In this document: piece by piece, positions 31,458 through 44,800 of the stretch
Layout of the letters: every line of letters begins with the position of its first letter
Numbering within the stretch: position 1 is the first letter of the stretch
Assembly: GCA_022478985.1 (NCBI GenBank)
Contig: JAKSZP010010594.1
Span: 1-64,000, forward strand
Reading direction: 5' to 3'
From: Massospora cicadina
Lineage: Eukaryota; Entomophthoromycota; Entomophthoromycetes; Entomophthorales; Entomophthoraceae
Length of the DNA: 64,000 bases
Notes under the pieces: model-generated
Database searches by the model: none
What the model was told of the DNA's origin: nothing
The model's input: only the letters and a program-made list of their open reading frames with translations
Position numbers and translations under genes: made by a program

Positions 31458-32080
31458 CTTTCCTTTACTTAATACAGAGCATAACCTTACTGCATCTGCT
31501 GCCAGTCTTTCTTATTTGGGGGAATTATCCTGCCCTGTTCAGTGTCCGTCTAGTAACCCCTGGGCTTATTTCCATTATGCGCCTTACTACCAAATGAGTT
31601 GCTATCAGCAGTTTCACTATCAGGCGGAACCTGGTTACACCAATTGACCCCAGTCCAACTTTTAGTATAGCCCATCTTGTAACAATCAAAGATGCAAGTC
31701 CTATGGGGTTAATTATTGAGTGCAGTCACTCTGGGCACCTGGCAAGAGGTTGCCCCAATCGTCAGGTCCATTACCTACCACAGGATCAGTACAATCAGGG
31801 AAAAGTCAGAGAGGAGTAGATATGGGACTCTCTACCTCTACTATCTTAACCCAAAACATCCCACCTGAACCTATTGCCATAAGCTCATCAAAAGTCCCTC
31901 ATTATAATGACTCATTCTTATATGTTCAGCCGGTCAGAAGAGTGAATGTACTAACATGGGCACAAGCCCAGTCTGAGGTGGAAGAAGGACCTCAGGAGCA
32001 ACCAAAGCCATACGCCTGCCAAATGTTTGGCAATGTTCCTTCAGATAAGCTAGATTCTGCCGCTGATGGCCCTTCCTAAT
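31458..32080 (+). pseudogene. E2 gag, 3' part
   Basis: It resumes the E2 Gag after E3, matching E1 4530-5190: SAASLSYLGELSCPVQCPSS and a Tyr/Gln-rich stretch, then a knuckle remnant at 31721-31753 (C-SHSG-H-LARG-C; the first Cys is lost) and the linker with QPVRRVNVLTWAQAQSEVEE. Interrupted by stops. Confidence 0.8.
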
Positions 32081-32219
32081 AAGTATAAACGTTGCCCTTC
32101 CAGTAGATGCAATTATCAAAGAGTACCCCAAAGTTGGTGAGGGGATTACCAGTTTTCTTTTAAAATGAGACCCTTAAATGTCCAAGTATTTAAAAGTCAA
32201 TAAACTTCTTATGGTATAT

Positions 32220-35200
32220 GTACCTACAGTGACATTGTTGTAGTGAAAACCTGGGTTTGTGCTACAATAGATATGGGCGCTCCAGTCAGCATAGTTTCCA
32301 CCAAGTTTGTGGCAAATCTGACACTAAAACCTGATGTGGACACCATAGGGTGTATGGAACTGCGGGAGTGGAAAACATGGTTTCCAAAGGAGCGTACAGT
32401 GCACTTTTGTTGCAGTTTGGGTCAATCGTTGTGGTAGCCCAGTGATAGTGTTACCAAACAGTAATTACGGCCTGTTAACTGGTACTGCTTTCTGCAACAC
32501 CATGGGGCTGTTTTTAATATGATGGAAGAGACCTTTGGAATTTGGGGCAGAGGATCCCCATTTAATTTACCTCCAGCAATGTGCCAAAGGATCTGGTGCA
32601 CATGGGACATATCAACTTGGCTTATAGTGAAAGGAGTAATTCCAAATTCACCATCATTAACTAAAGGGTAAAACCTGGGCTCTTCCCAGCAGGTAATGAA
32701 TATCAAGGGCTGTCGCTCAAAGCTGCTGGGCCTATATCCATTCCTTACAGACACCAGGTAATAATAAACACTGAGTTAGAAGGTGGAAGTGCCAGTTGGG
32801 CCTTATACAGAGATCATCAGGCCATTCAGCAATTGCAGCTCGAGCCCCACGTAGTGCCAGGCATATTACTACCAGGACATGTAGAGATAATGGTTTTACA
32901 GTGAACCTACATAATGAACCTCTTCAGATCTGCTGACACCAAATAGTGGAGTATCTGCATTTGAATCCTGTTGAGGAGGTCCTTCAGGTTCATGAGTTCA
33001 GTTCATTGGATGAATTTGATCTGCCCGTCAAACCACAGCTTGACATAATGATGTTAGTACCACACGAACACTTAATCAGGTTATCAGAAAAGCAGAAAGA
33101 TCAGGCAATAGCTTTATCTTAAAAATATAAGGAGACCTTTGCTGTTGATGATCATGAGTTAGGGTGCGTGCATGGAGTAGTCCATTGAGTGGACAAGGGG
33201 ATCATCTCCCCATCAGATCTCAGCTAATCTTCCATTCTAGGGTAGTGAAGGAAGTAGTAACTGAGGAGATTGAAAAGTTTCGATGAAAGGGATGCTCGTA
33301 CTATCAAAGAGTTTGTGGGCTTCACCTGTTATGATTGTCAAAAAGAAGGATGGCACCAACCTGGTATAATAGACTACTGGAAGCTCAATATTATTACCAA
33401 AAAGGACTCATAACCCTTTCCACTAACTGAAAATGACTTGGATTGATTGAGAGGAGCTTGTTACTTCTCAGCAATGGGTTTAATATCCAGTTATTGACAA
33501 ACTGAGTTGCCCATGGTGAAACAGGAGAAGTGCGCTGTAATCACATCCAAGGGGCTTTTCCAACCAAACCGTATGCCTCAAGGGCTATGTAACGCCCTGG
33601 CTACATACCAGAGGGCCATGGACACTATTTTTGGGGACCTGAAGTTGTTGTGCGTACTTGTATATCTTAAAAATATCAATGTATTTTTGTGTACATTCTC
33701 TGAGCACCTAACCCATCTGGAGGAGGTCTTCTGCTGGCTTGTGGAGGCCAACATCAAGATTAAGCCCCGGAAATGCCACTTATTTAAAGACCAACTGGAG
33801 TACCCTGGGTTTGTAGTAGATGCAAATGGGCTAAATCCCCAACCAGCCAAGATGGAGGCTATCCAAAAGATAACATGCCAACTGGTAAACGCAATATACA
33901 AGTCTTTTTAGGGATGGTCGGCTACTACCGCCACTTTATACATAATTCTAGATATATAGGAAGCCCTAATGTTTGAATTTTTAAAGAAAGATGCTGTGTT
34001 CAAATGGATGGAAAGCCATAAATACTCCTTTGACACTCTTTGGATGGCGTTGATCAGCACGCCAGCGCTACGCTATCTGAACTTTGATAAAAAGTTCATT
34101 TTTCAGAATTATGCCTCTCTTTACGCCGATGGGGAGGTCCTACCCAAAAAATATGATAAGGGGAGGAGCACCCCATTGAATACTTCAGTCATAACCTGAA
34201 CATCCATGAACACAATTATACCGTTACCAATTGGGAATGCTTAGCGGTAATTTATGCATATAGGCATTTTTGGGTATATCTGCATGGAGTGAAGTTCAAG
34301 GTTGTAATGGATCATGCTTCGTTATGCTGGTTGCAAAACCTCAAGTAACTGGAAGGGCGCCATGCTTGATGGGCCCTCAAACTGCAGGCTTACGTTTTAA
34401 AATCCTTCACCATCCTGGAGTTAAACACCAGAATGCAGATTGATTATTGAGATTGCCCATGATTGTAATTACAACGGATCTGATTGACATAATGTTTGAT
34501 TAAATGCTCAACAGAAAGTCAACGATGAACCACCTCAAGTCATTAAAGTATTATATGGGATAAAGACCAATACATTCCAGAAGAACGGCGTGTTGTACAA
34601 GCGGATGGGGGACACTATGGTGAATATCCCAAGACCTTCAGCTTGACCAGACATTATCATGAGTGCACACCGAGCAGTTGGGAATGATGGAGTATTCAAG
34701 ATCCTGGAATTGTTGCGACCTCATTATTATTGGAAAAGCATGAAATTTGAATCCTTGAAACCATTTCCTTCTGTCACCAGTGCCAAGTGGAGAAGCTGTT
34801 CTGCCATAAGACTTCTTACTGACTAGTGAAACCACATTTTGCTTGGCATACAGTTTCCCTGGATGTCATTGGGCCTCTACCATTGGGAGCTGACAGGTCT
34901 AAATACATTCTGGCGGCAATTGACCACTTTACCAGGTGAATTGAAGCATGGGCAATATACGATCTGAGGGGTGGCCACAGTAACTAAGTTTGTGATGGAA
35001 TGTATCATTCAGCAACACAGCTGTCCTCAGTTTATCCTTACCAATAACGGAACCAACAAAACCTCTCACATTTTACCTAAGCTCACCAGATTGATGGCCA
35101 TCCATGGAGTTCTGATGACCCCATATCACCCTGAGTCTAATGGTATGGTTGAGTAAGTTAATGTAATCTTAGCGAACATACTTTGGAAGTTGGTGACAGA

Positions 35201-35690
35201 TTGACCTTCTGATTGGAGATCACTCCTTTCACCACTAATATCGCTTATATTATCAGATACCATTCCGCAATGTGGAAAAGACCCTTTCAATTGTTATATG
35301 GATGATACCCTGCTCTTCCAGCGCTGCTTATTCTAGTGTTTAAGATGCTGGAAATATGGATCCCCCTCCATTATTTGACTAACCTAGCGTACACGCTGAT
35401 CAAGCTGCAAACCATTGCATACTTTTGAAACTTGGCCAAGAAGTTTATGAATAGGGCTGCCAATCCAATGCTGCATAATGACCTAGCTCAGTTCAAAGTT
35501 GTGGATATGGTTTTGTTCCATGGTCATCATGGGTTTGGGTGGAAACACAAGTTGGCCAACATCTGTTATGGCCCATTTGAGATAATTGAGAAGACGGGCA
35601 TCAACGCCTACACCACCAAGGGCCCCACAAGTGGTAGATCATTAATCAAGTGCACGCAAAGTTTTTTTGGGAATATAAACAATAGGAGAC
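32220..35690 (+). pseudogene. E2 pol (protease, RT, RNase H, integrase), broken
   Basis: Protease: CATIDMGAPVSIVSTKFVAN (about 32260), with Met for Thr in [22 protein letters not shown] (about 33320), RMPQGLCNALATYQRAMDTI (33570), and VYLKNINVF with YLKN at 33663-33674 in place of YLDD. RNase H: 33969-34480 (FKWMESHKYSFDTLW, VVMDHASLCWLQN). Integrase: CHQCQVEKLF (about 34780), SLDVIGPLPLGADRSKYI, ILTNNGTNKTSH (second Asp is Asn), TPYHPESNGMVE-stop (Glu kept, about 35150), and a GPFEIIEKTG end near 35570. Many stops. Confidence 0.9.
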
Positions 35691-35702
35691 TTATTGTCCA
35701 GT

Positions 35703-35718
35703 CAAGGCGGGGGGGCAA
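35703..35718 (+). other. E2 polypurine tract
   Basis: CAAGGCGGGGGGGCAA directly before the 3' LTR; one C interrupts the purine run. Confidence 0.65.
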
Positions 35719-36289
35719 TGGCATGATTCTGATATGATTGGATGTTAAGCCTTAAGTCATTACGGCAGAATGGGTAGAATCCATTGATGATGATAGGAAT
35801 TTATGATTATTTGAGCACCTTAGGATGAGGCGATGTTAGTTTAAACGGATGGTTATTGAATTGCTTCCAAATGAGGCAATTAGGAGATGTTGATGCACAA
35901 CAATTTATTGGTAAATTGCCTTAAACTAGACAATAGTGAATTTAATGTATGAATATTTTGCCGAGTACCAATGAGATACGGCGGAACTGAGTTACTGAAC
36001 TAAGGAAATGGTATCATATGAAGTCGCTGAGATATAAGCAAGAGGAGATTATTGAATAAGGAGGATTGTTAGTAGTATAAAGGGAGCAGAGCAGCGAGAA
36101 TCCACTAAATTTATTATAATAAAATAAAGAAGTGTTGTTGGGCCATTGCTCCATATTTCCATATTTATTTCTTTAATTTGTGTTTTAAGGACTGGCAATC
36201 TCTATAATGTCCATTTTATTGCTTATTAGGATTGACCCTGTGTGAAAACCGTATGACAGATATTAAAGATTCTGCCAAAGTTTATAATA
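35719..36289 (+). repeat. E2 3' LTR
   Basis: It starts TGGCATGATTCTGATATG and ends TTTATAATA (CA changed to TA). It matches 23684-24249 and is followed by the AGCTA target duplication. Confidence 0.9.
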
Positions 36290-36294
36290 AGCTA

Positions 36295-36620
36295 GAAACA
36301 CATACAAGTTTTTTAATTGTTATATCAGTGTAGTATTTTATAAAAGCAATTTTAGCATCACTACCTTTTTGCTCTTAATTAGTTTTTAATATTTGTTAAG
36401 CTCAAGTATTTTCAATTTGATACTTTAAATTTTTTATTAATAGAAATTAAATAATATATTGGGTGTTAACACAGTGAGAATGGTGTCTTATTATTGCTGC
36501 TCATGATTCATGTATAAATCCAGTAGTGGCAGAAGGGTTTAGTTCTTTAATTAGTGGATATCAATATATATGTTGTGTTGCACACTATGCCTTAGTCCAG
36601 AAAAGCAGATTAATAGAGTT
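36295..36620. other. AT-rich spacer, no feature seen
   Basis: No supported frames or repeats; this is the original DNA into which E2 inserted. Confidence 0.4.
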
Positions 36621-36629
36621 ATAACATGA

Positions 36630-36775
36630 AATCTTTGCCTATCAGTTCATGTGCATGAAGGGTTTATCCCAGTACTTGGGTTTTGTCCTTAGACATTTTA
36701 TGTTCACTCCCTAATCCAAATTTGTGTGGTATATTTGTACCAAAGTCAACCCACCTCAAATAAATTTGATTCAAA
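36630..36775 (+). repeat. SINE1-related tail
   Basis: TGGTATATTTGTACCAAAGT and following bases (36727-36757) match the tail of the SINE-like unit at 11338-11369. The head upstream is too diverged for me to place A and B boxes. Confidence 0.45.
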
Positions 36776-37077
36776 TTAAAATAAGTTTTTTTAGACTTAT
36801 AATGTAGCCAAACAAACACATTTTATATTTTACATTAGAGATTATGGTTCTAGAGATAGCTTAATTTTAAACTAGCTAATTTACCCGGTGTTTTATAAGG
36901 TCATGGTTAATTATTCAAAAAATACCGAGTTATAGCATGAGGATAAGAGGTCAAATTTTATTGAGCTTGTAAGAGACTGTAAGTACAGATGACCTGCCCC
37001 CCCAGCTGGGTTGTGAGAAATTTCCATACAGAAGCAGGAAGGGGCCTAAGCCCCCAGTAGAGCCCCTCTCTCAGATA

Positions 37078-37316
37078 AGTGACCTAGCTCATGTGGTAGA
37101 TGCGTGGTGGGTTACTGCCGTGGCTTCCAAAGAATCGCCTTATCTGCCTCCATTTTCTCTTCTGATCTGTTGTAAATTATTGAAGGGGTGTGAAGAAAGG
37201 TGGTTGAGTTTAGGGTCCAAGCAGGTCCTCAGGATCAACCCAAGTGTGGCCTGGTCACTGATGATATTCAAGGAACTTCCCATCACACCCAAATCCCCAT
37301 ATGAGCTCTAGTTCAT
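37078..37316 (+). repeat. possible tRNA-derived SINE-like unit (SINE3)
   Basis: TAGCTCATGTGGTAGATGCG (37085-37104) closely resembles a tRNA D-arm/A-box region. A B box is less clear (GGCTTCCAAAGAATCGCC, about 37121). A non-repetitive body to CCATATGAGCTCTAG follows. Single copy in the window. Confidence 0.4.
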
Positions 37317-37605
37317 CTAATAAGTTAGATCATATTTTTATTGGTTTGGATCACTTATCAAACCCATAGATCATACATATCTATCTTAATTCTACAATAA
37401 ATTATACCAATAATACATGTATTAATAAAATGGTGTTAGTAACTCACCCATCTGGAAAAATCTGTTTAAGTTTAGTAGTATTTTACTAGATTTCTTTTTA
37501 AGCCAGTGTACATGCTGACAAAACTTTCATGACTCCACCCAAGACCTTTAATGCCTTCCCCTTATATTGTCACAAGAAGCCCAGTCTGCCAATTGGGTTT
37601 ACAGC

Positions 37606-38544
37606 TATCAGAATCTTAACCAGATGGATTCCTCCAATGATTTATCAATATTTGGGATGAAATGGCTAATCCTGGCGGAATGGCTTATTAATTGAATTAT
37701 AAGGTTATTTAAGTAATTGCTAGGTAGTTGCTCCTAATTAGGTTGAGCCAAAACTAAGCATTCCACCAAGCTTGGAAGTTAGGTTCAAGCAGAGCCAATC
37801 ACTGGCCTTAATTAGTATATGGATCACTGGTGACTATTGGCTGAGAATGATCATTAGTATTTATTTAATATGTTGGCGGAACCTGACAATTCCTAGCTTG
37901 AGGCAGCTGAGGTTGTTTCTGACGCCTAATAGATAGTAATAAAGCTGTTGTCTGAGAAAGATGATTCCCCAATTGATTGACAAAAGAGACGAAATGTGTC
38001 ATTTGCAAGAATAACAGTTATTCCAAAGTTACCAAGTGGCTGAAGATGTTTCCAGCGCATAAATAAAAAGACAAATCTATCTTGATATCTATTTATAAAT
38101 AACTTATATAGCTCACTGGCAACTGAAGATCAAGGATGAAGCTGAAACTAGTGGCTAGTTATTTGGGAAGGACGAGGTGAGAGGGTTGACACCAGGGAAT
38201 AGAGAAAAGCAGTGAGAAAGAGTGGTTGGCTGGAAGGTCCAGTGATGATAAAATAAGTAGGCAACGGTCGCAGTATCCATATGTACATTCAAATACCCGG
38301 TGCTTCCCTTTTAATAAACATCTCCTTTTGCCTAATCTAACTTATTATATAAGTTATGTTTATTCTTGTTGAAGGAAGTTTAGGCTGGGGGGATTCTCAA
38401 ATGGTATGGGTAACACGCCAAGGGGTCAGCTGGAACTGCTGGCCTTGTCACCTAAGATAAAATGAAGAGGTTCAGCCAGTCTTCATACTGGTTGGCCTGC
38501 CAACAAGCAGAGCCCAGCGTTGCTGGAAAAGCAATTTTCCAACA
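37606..38544 (+). repeat. miniature element 5' LTR
   Basis: Aligns with 38783-39726. The first bases are diverged (TATCA for TGTTG). An AATAAA signal is near 38312 (TTTTAATAAACATC), matched near 39493. Confidence 0.8.
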
Positions 38545-38545
38545 G

Positions 38546-38564
38546 TGGGGCTAACTACAGTGGG
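38546..38564 (+). other. miniature element primer binding site
   Basis: TGGGGCTAACTACAGTGGG lies one base after the LTR. It is two to three changes away from the TGGTGCTCACTACAGGGG consensus of the coding LTR elements. Confidence 0.65.
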
Positions 38565-38770
38565 TTATTCTGGTTGGTGCCAGAGTAGCTGACAGGTTAG
38601 TGAAGAGGTGGCAGGGATGTGCCGCCAGACTTTCTGGGGAGGGGAAGAGCACGTTGGTTTGACACCAAACCAGTCGTTGTGTTCCAGAGATTGTTGGTGG
38701 CAGGGAGAGGCAAGCACTGGTCTCCCGCCCCACATGCCAAGGTTGAAAGTAGGAGGAATACCATTTGGCT

Positions 38771-38782
38771 AAGTGGAGGAAA
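38771..38782 (+). other. miniature element polypurine tract
   Basis: AAGTGGAGGAAA ends at the base before the second LTR (TGTTGG). Confidence 0.55.
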
Positions 38783-39726
38783 TGTTGGAATTTTAACCAG
38801 ATGCTTTTTTACAGTGATTTATTGATACTTGGGGTGAAATGGCCAATCCTGGAAATATGGCTAATTGACTGAGTTTTGAGGGTATGCAAATGTCTGCAAG
38901 GTAGTTGCTTTCCAATTTGTTTGAGCCAAATTCAAGTATTCCGCCAAGTCTGTAAGTTAGGTTTGAGCAGAGGCAATCACTGGCCCAATTTATAAACGGA
39001 TCACCAGCAACTAATAGCTGAGTATTATTATTTGTATTAATTTAGTATATGTTGGCAGAACCTGACAACTCTGAGTTTGAGGCGACCAAAATTGTTTCTG
39101 GCGCCTAATATATAATAATTGAGCTGATGCTTAAAAAAGCCGATTCTCCAATTGATCAACTAGGGGAGTTGAAATGTGTCATCATCATAAAGATGAATTA
39201 TTCCAAAGCTACCAAGCTGCTGAGGATGTTTCCAGCGCATAATTACTAGGATAAATCCAATTTGATATTTATTTATGTAATAATTTATACGGCTCACTGG
39301 TGACTGAAGGCTAAGGGGATAAAGCTGAAACTAGTGGTCAGTCATTGGGAAGAACGAGGCGAGAAGGTTGACACCAGGGAAGAGAGAAGTGCAGCGATAG
39401 AGAGAGCGGTTGGCTAGATGGCCCATTGATGAGCTGATAGGTTGGCAATGGGAGCAGTAGCCTATGTAAATATAAATTCCAGGTGCTTCCCTTTCAATAA
39501 ACATCTTTTTTTTCCTAATATACTTCATTATATAAGTTTATGTTTATAATTGTTGGCTGAGGTTTAGGCTGGGGGATCCCCAAATGGCGCAGGTGACAAG
39601 CCAATGGGTCAACCAGCACTGCGGCCCTGTTACCTAAGGCGAAATGGCAAAGGTCAGCCAGTCTTCATACTGGTTGGCCTGCCAACAAGCAGAGCCCACT
39701 GTTGCCGGAAAAGAAATTTTCCAACA
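38783..39726 (+). repeat. miniature element 3' LTR
   Basis: Starts TGTTGGAATTTTAACCAGA and ends TTTTCCAACA. Shares long blocks with 37606-38544, including CTGCCAACAAGCAGAGCCCA-like ends. Confidence 0.85.
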
Positions 39727-41800
39727 CCCTTAAAAATCTTATTCATTGCCAATTAAGCCCCCCTTCCACCATCATCTATATTTGGAACCACCTTCATTAA
39801 GGTATGTTGTCAGTTTACCTTTTATTTTTCTCCCCTTTAGTTGACTTTTGGTTAAGTAATTTGTGTTTATATCCTTGTTGTGGGGTCCGCCCTCCAAAAC
39901 GCCTAACTGACTGTTGTAAAAAATGTCTGTTAATGCACACCACCATCTATAGAATAATTTCTGAAGATCATTGAGCAAACATTCCTATCTGTAGATCCAT
40001 TGTTGCTCCCCACCTTCCACAAGTTTGTGGATGATTATCTCCACAATTTTGGTTGCTGATCCACCGCATACACTGTGGAAACCTGAAATTACCTATTTCC
40101 AGCGGATCCGCCCAACATGGATTTTAATCTGCTTAATCTATAATTAAAATGATCTAAATCTAATAAAACTTAATATTTATCAGATGCAAACCTTATAGTG
40201 TTGTTTCCCTCACTGCTTCTCACACCCATGTATTTGTCCCAGTAAGACCTGAGTTGCCCCTATTGCAGCCTTTTGGCTTGTTGTAGAGGTCTTAGGTATG
40301 TTGTTAGCTCAGAAAACTTCTCAATAAATCCCTAGGGCGTCCAATGTAAAGTTATCAGTGCAGCTAAGCCCTTGGCACCCAAAATTATCCCCTGGGCACT
40401 GTTAAACACATCTAAGATTGATGGTCTTCATACTAGCTGGCACCCTCACAGAGACCAGAGATCCTAATCAATTAACTTATCTTTTATATTTAAGTACCAT
40501 AAAGGACATGTATATATAGTGTACTTCAGTTTAAGGCTTATTTGCACCTTATGTAATTCTAATTTCAATGAACTCTGTTATCATTTTCAGATGCAGTGGG
40601 GGTTTTAGAACTAAATGATATAATTTGAGTCAATTAAGGTAAATTTGTGTAAAGGAGACCTTGAAAAATACTGTAATGCTGAAAAACAAAAAAAACATAC
40701 TGTATAAAATAATCATATTCTAGTCCAAAATAAAAAAATGGACATAAACTTTTTGATCTAGATGTTACAAGCTTTTTTATAATATAACATTTGTGAATAT
40801 ATAATGAAGAGTCTCTGACTCAGTCTAACATCACTATTACCTTTATTTATATAAAGAAAGGAGACGTCATAGCTAGATACAAGGTTATCTTAAATGAAGT
40901 GACTAGTCAATAGATCTGGGCTCAGATATTAGTTCATAAGCATGTTAAGTATTTTGAGACCCAATATATCAACCAATGGTGTCAGATAATTGAGATTACT
41001 ATTACTCATATAAAAAGCTTGCAACAGGGTTAACACATCAAAATTTAAAAAGATTCCTTTAAAATTAGCAGACAGTTTATTTTTATATTACAGGTTTAGA
41101 TAATGGTAAGTTTTGAACAGGAATAAAAATTGTAACTAGGATGAAACTATATGTGCACTTCTAGGTTGCAGATAAAATCTTGGATAATTATCCAAATTAG
41201 AAGGTATGTATATTTAAATTTTTAAGTTAAAAGATTATGTAGGGCAATTAAAACTAAAAAAATGAACATAAAATTTAGCTTAATAGAATCATCACATCAT
41301 TACATATTCTTAAGTCAGGCCAAATTCTGTTATTAAGTACAGTTATTATAGCATCCAAAATTTGAGGCATGGTTTAAAATATATAGAGAAACGTAAAAAC
41401 CCAGAGTTTGATCTATAGAGTTGTCTTTATTTTTTGATTAGCAAAGTGGTTACTGTTATCCAATTCATTTTTGACTTATTGGCAAGAGCCCATGTATTAC
41501 AGGACAAGAGATATTTTTGCCATAATTATTTCAGAGTTTAGTCTTTACATCATCCCCATTAGTTTATTATAATCTTTTTGGTACTGATGATATTAAGGGC
41601 CAAACAAAAGAACAGCCTTTGAAGCTGTTAAGATTTTAAGGGGTTTACTTTTAATAAAAATATAACAAGGGGCCATAATTACAATGATGGTCAAGGTTTG
41701 TTAATTAACCTCAGTAAAAGTCTTAGAATTAGGAAACTTAAATAGACTAAATAAGAAAAAAATCTAATTATCTTTACTTGAAGCTTCTAATAATGTAGAA
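39727..41800. other. unassigned AT-rich sequence; may include the 3' end of E5
   Basis: No gene or repeat could be identified. A polypyrimidine run (GCCCCCCTTCC near 39757) could be a minus-strand polypurine tract. The E5 3' LTR should lie in this interval, but its partner LTR is outside the window, so I cannot mark it. Confidence 0.3.
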
Positions 41801-44800
41801 AACTGGAATTTTCACGTATGGAATGTTCCATTTTATACTGTCACTCAGGATCTCCTTAGGTTTGGGAGGTGAAGTATGATGAGAAAATTTCCTTTGTGCC
41901 TTTGTAGTCTTTTGAACCTCTATAGTAAATTCTTTTACAATTTTCTTAGCTGATTTAAGTTATCTCCCTCTTTTGTCCTTTACTTCAGGAGACAGTGCCT
42001 TCAGAAATTTACTTTTAGTATTGAAGTATCAGTAGAGAAGCAGGATTAGACTTTGATACTATTCAATTTTTCTGAATCCAAAAATTGAGATATGACAATG
42101 CCTTTTCGTTATTTTGTTGTAGTAATATATAAAGCTCTGTGAAATCGCCCTTGTTCCTTAGGTTGCAATCATGTACTTCTCAACATTAACAATGGAATAT
42201 TAATACCCACGTTTATGTAGGACCATGTAAGCCCAGACCAGAGGTAACTATCTTGTTGATTCTTCCCCATGGCGTAGCCAGTTTAACAAACTAAGTCTCC
42301 AGATTGATACACCAGCAGGGAAGATCTTTTTAAGTTTCTTTGACCAGTCTCCTTAGTTGTGTTATATCAAGGCATCCATGGATAGAGATTACAATGAAGA
42401 ATCTCATCTGTAATAGCTCTTATAGTGATATCAGAGGTCTCAGGAGTTGCTGATGATAGATTGTTTTATGCTGGTTGGAAAGGAGGGATCTCTACCATAA
42501 AGTACATCAAAGGGGACATCTTACTAATCGGTGGTAGCTAACTCTATAAGAAAGAAAAGCATTTGTTAGTATATGGTTCCATCATACTGCTTCTTTAGGT
42601 GCCTTTATCTAAGTATTGTAATGAAAAGGCAATTAATTTTCTCAAAAGATTAATTTGTGGAAGGGTTTTATGGTGACAAAAACTTGGTAAGTGTTAAATA
42701 GAGTATACAGTTCCCAATCCACCTCTGAAATGATATATTCCATTTTCAGATAATAAATTTCTGGACTACCATGCTGCATGAAGAGATGTCAATACAAGAT
42801 TTGGCAGTTGCAAGAGTGGTGGCCATAGGGATGTATATAGCTTCTATCTATTTAGGAGGTAGTTTAATGCTAATATTATATTTATAGCCATGGACTCCTG
42901 AGGACAAGGGACCTATAACGTTGTTTATTATCATATAATTCAGCTTGTTGGGCCTTTCTCACTTAACTTTGTCAGTTGACTTGCCACAGAGGGTTTTTGT
43001 GCAAACAGATTAGACGTCAGGCAACTCTAGAAGAGAAGTGTCATTCCTAACCGTGTTAATCTTCTTCTGATTATACCTGATGTAGCATCGCTTTTTCATT
43101 GAAACTGTTCATCACCCTGATGGCAGTATCCTGCTTGACGCTCTTTGAACATAACTTTTATACGTTGCCTAATGTGAGACTCAACAGAACCTCAATAAAT
43201 CTTTATTTTAAATTCTTTCTAACTAAGGTATTCTCCTAAACTAGTTTCTTCTTCTTGAGCAGATATCAGACTGGTTACTATATCTTCAGCCTGGTTTCTT
43301 GGTTCCAGACTGATTAGTGACGATTCCTTCACATAAGCCCAGCAAAAGTGGAAAACAAGGATAAACGTAATATTCTGCAGTTAAGGATTATAAAATTAAG
43401 GTATTTTATACTTCTTGTATAAAAAAATATAAGTAGATGAAATATTAAATAATTGGTAGGGTGTGTAGCAATATTGCGGAGGCTTCAAAAAACATAATAA
43501 ATCTCTTCTAGATTTCTGCTCTGGTGACGGCATCCATTTTTTTCTAGACTTCAATCTATGACCTCCATCTTACGGTGGACATCCCTGCACCAGTATGTTT
43601 GGTATCCACTTTCTCAATTTCTGCTTCTGGGCTTTGCGGCAGTAAATCTTCTGGTATTTACCTTATCCTGACTTAGTTTTAAGTTGATCTTCATATAATT
43701 CAATCAATGGAGCTTCTCCAATATGCCTTGTTTCAGCGTTTCATTAGACTCTTGAATTGGCTGATTGCCATTTCATGCAATAGTAGGGTGGAAGGTTTAA
43801 TTTCTTCCATCAGGGTAATTTACTTGGTCATTTCTTTGTCCTCAGTCACCTGTAAATTATTTTGGACCACCAAGGTATAAAAAGGGATCAATATCTATAT
43901 TTGTAGCTGGCGCCATTGGAGTAATCTTCATTGTGAAATCTCTTTGGTAAGCGGGTATTGAAATATTGCACATGACGTCCTCCAGACCAAATGGCAATCT
44001 TTTTGGGATGTCTTTGTCTATAAAAGTGGTTCATTTCCATTATCATGACTCAAACTTTATTAGAAATTATATAGTATTGGTATACTGGTGGGGTTCATTC
44101 CACAGAGAGAGGAATTACTCTACAGTATACTTGTGGTAACTTACATGACACTTCCCCTCATAAGATGAGACTGGGGGAAGAACCCAAGGTGCCTAGCATG
44201 TGCTCTGTTAAATATAGTATTGTTCTTATCATCTCTGAAAAACATATTGCTCCTCTCTTAGCTAGGATAGCTGCAGGGAAAATCCAAATAGCTTGTAACT
44301 CCTTAGGCTGGCCTCCCCATACATGGTAAAATAGTAACTTTCACCTAAAACTAGTTTCTGGTAATTTGGTCCATCTTTGACTCTCACTCTGGCTCTTGGG
44401 CTATAGTTGCTTTAATGTTAGATGCTTCAAGCTGAATATTAAACACTTACTCAGCCATCTCTTGATGGTGACTCTCAGGTGGTAGATTCTTACAATTCAC
44501 GGAAATAATGTTTGGTGCCACACAATTTAGATAGTGCTGATCTCCACCCATATGGGGATTTAAACGGAGACATTAATCACCTGGTGATGATAAGTCTATA
44601 TGATAATAGTGTGGATGGCATCAATTAGTCCCACTTTAACTTGTAGCTCAGAGCCATCTTCTTCAATTAGCTTTCTAAGGTTCCATTCACGTATTTTATT
44701 CTTCCATTAGATATGAAGTGTATGGAATAAAGAATTTATGCCTTACTCCAACTATATACATAAGTTTCTCAATACATATGAGGTATAGTCTTTCCATTAT

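Larger units (their letters stand above)
23684..36289 (+). mobile_element. E2: Ty3/gypsy element carrying a nested element
   Basis: LTRs at 23684-24249 and 35719-36289 flank gag and pol on the plus strand, with a perfect target duplication AGCTA (23679-23683 and 36290-36294). Gag is split after about 200 codons by E3 (24918-31452). Without E3 the element is about 6.1 kb, close to E1 (6.6 kb), and its LTRs, primer site and Gag are E1-like, so they are relatives. All genes are broken: RT has YLKN and the integrase second Asp is Asn. Confidence 0.95.
37606..39726 (+). mobile_element. non-coding miniature LTR element (TRIM/LARD-like)
   Basis: Two direct repeats of about 940 bp (37606-38544 and 38783-39726) flank only 238 bp. 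The interior begins with a primer-binding-like site (TGGGGCTAACTACAG at 38546) and ends with a purine-rich tract (AAGTGGAGGAAA, 38771-38782) just before the second repeat, which starts TGTTGGAATT; both repeats end CCAACA. There is no gag or pol, so it would depend on proteins of another element. I find no target duplication (ACAGC versus CCCTT). Confidence 0.8.

Noticed and set aside
37571..39726. Tandem duplication of host DNA
   Set aside because: The repeats end in CCAACA and are separated by a primer-binding-like site and a polypurine tract, which fits LTRs better than a simple duplication.
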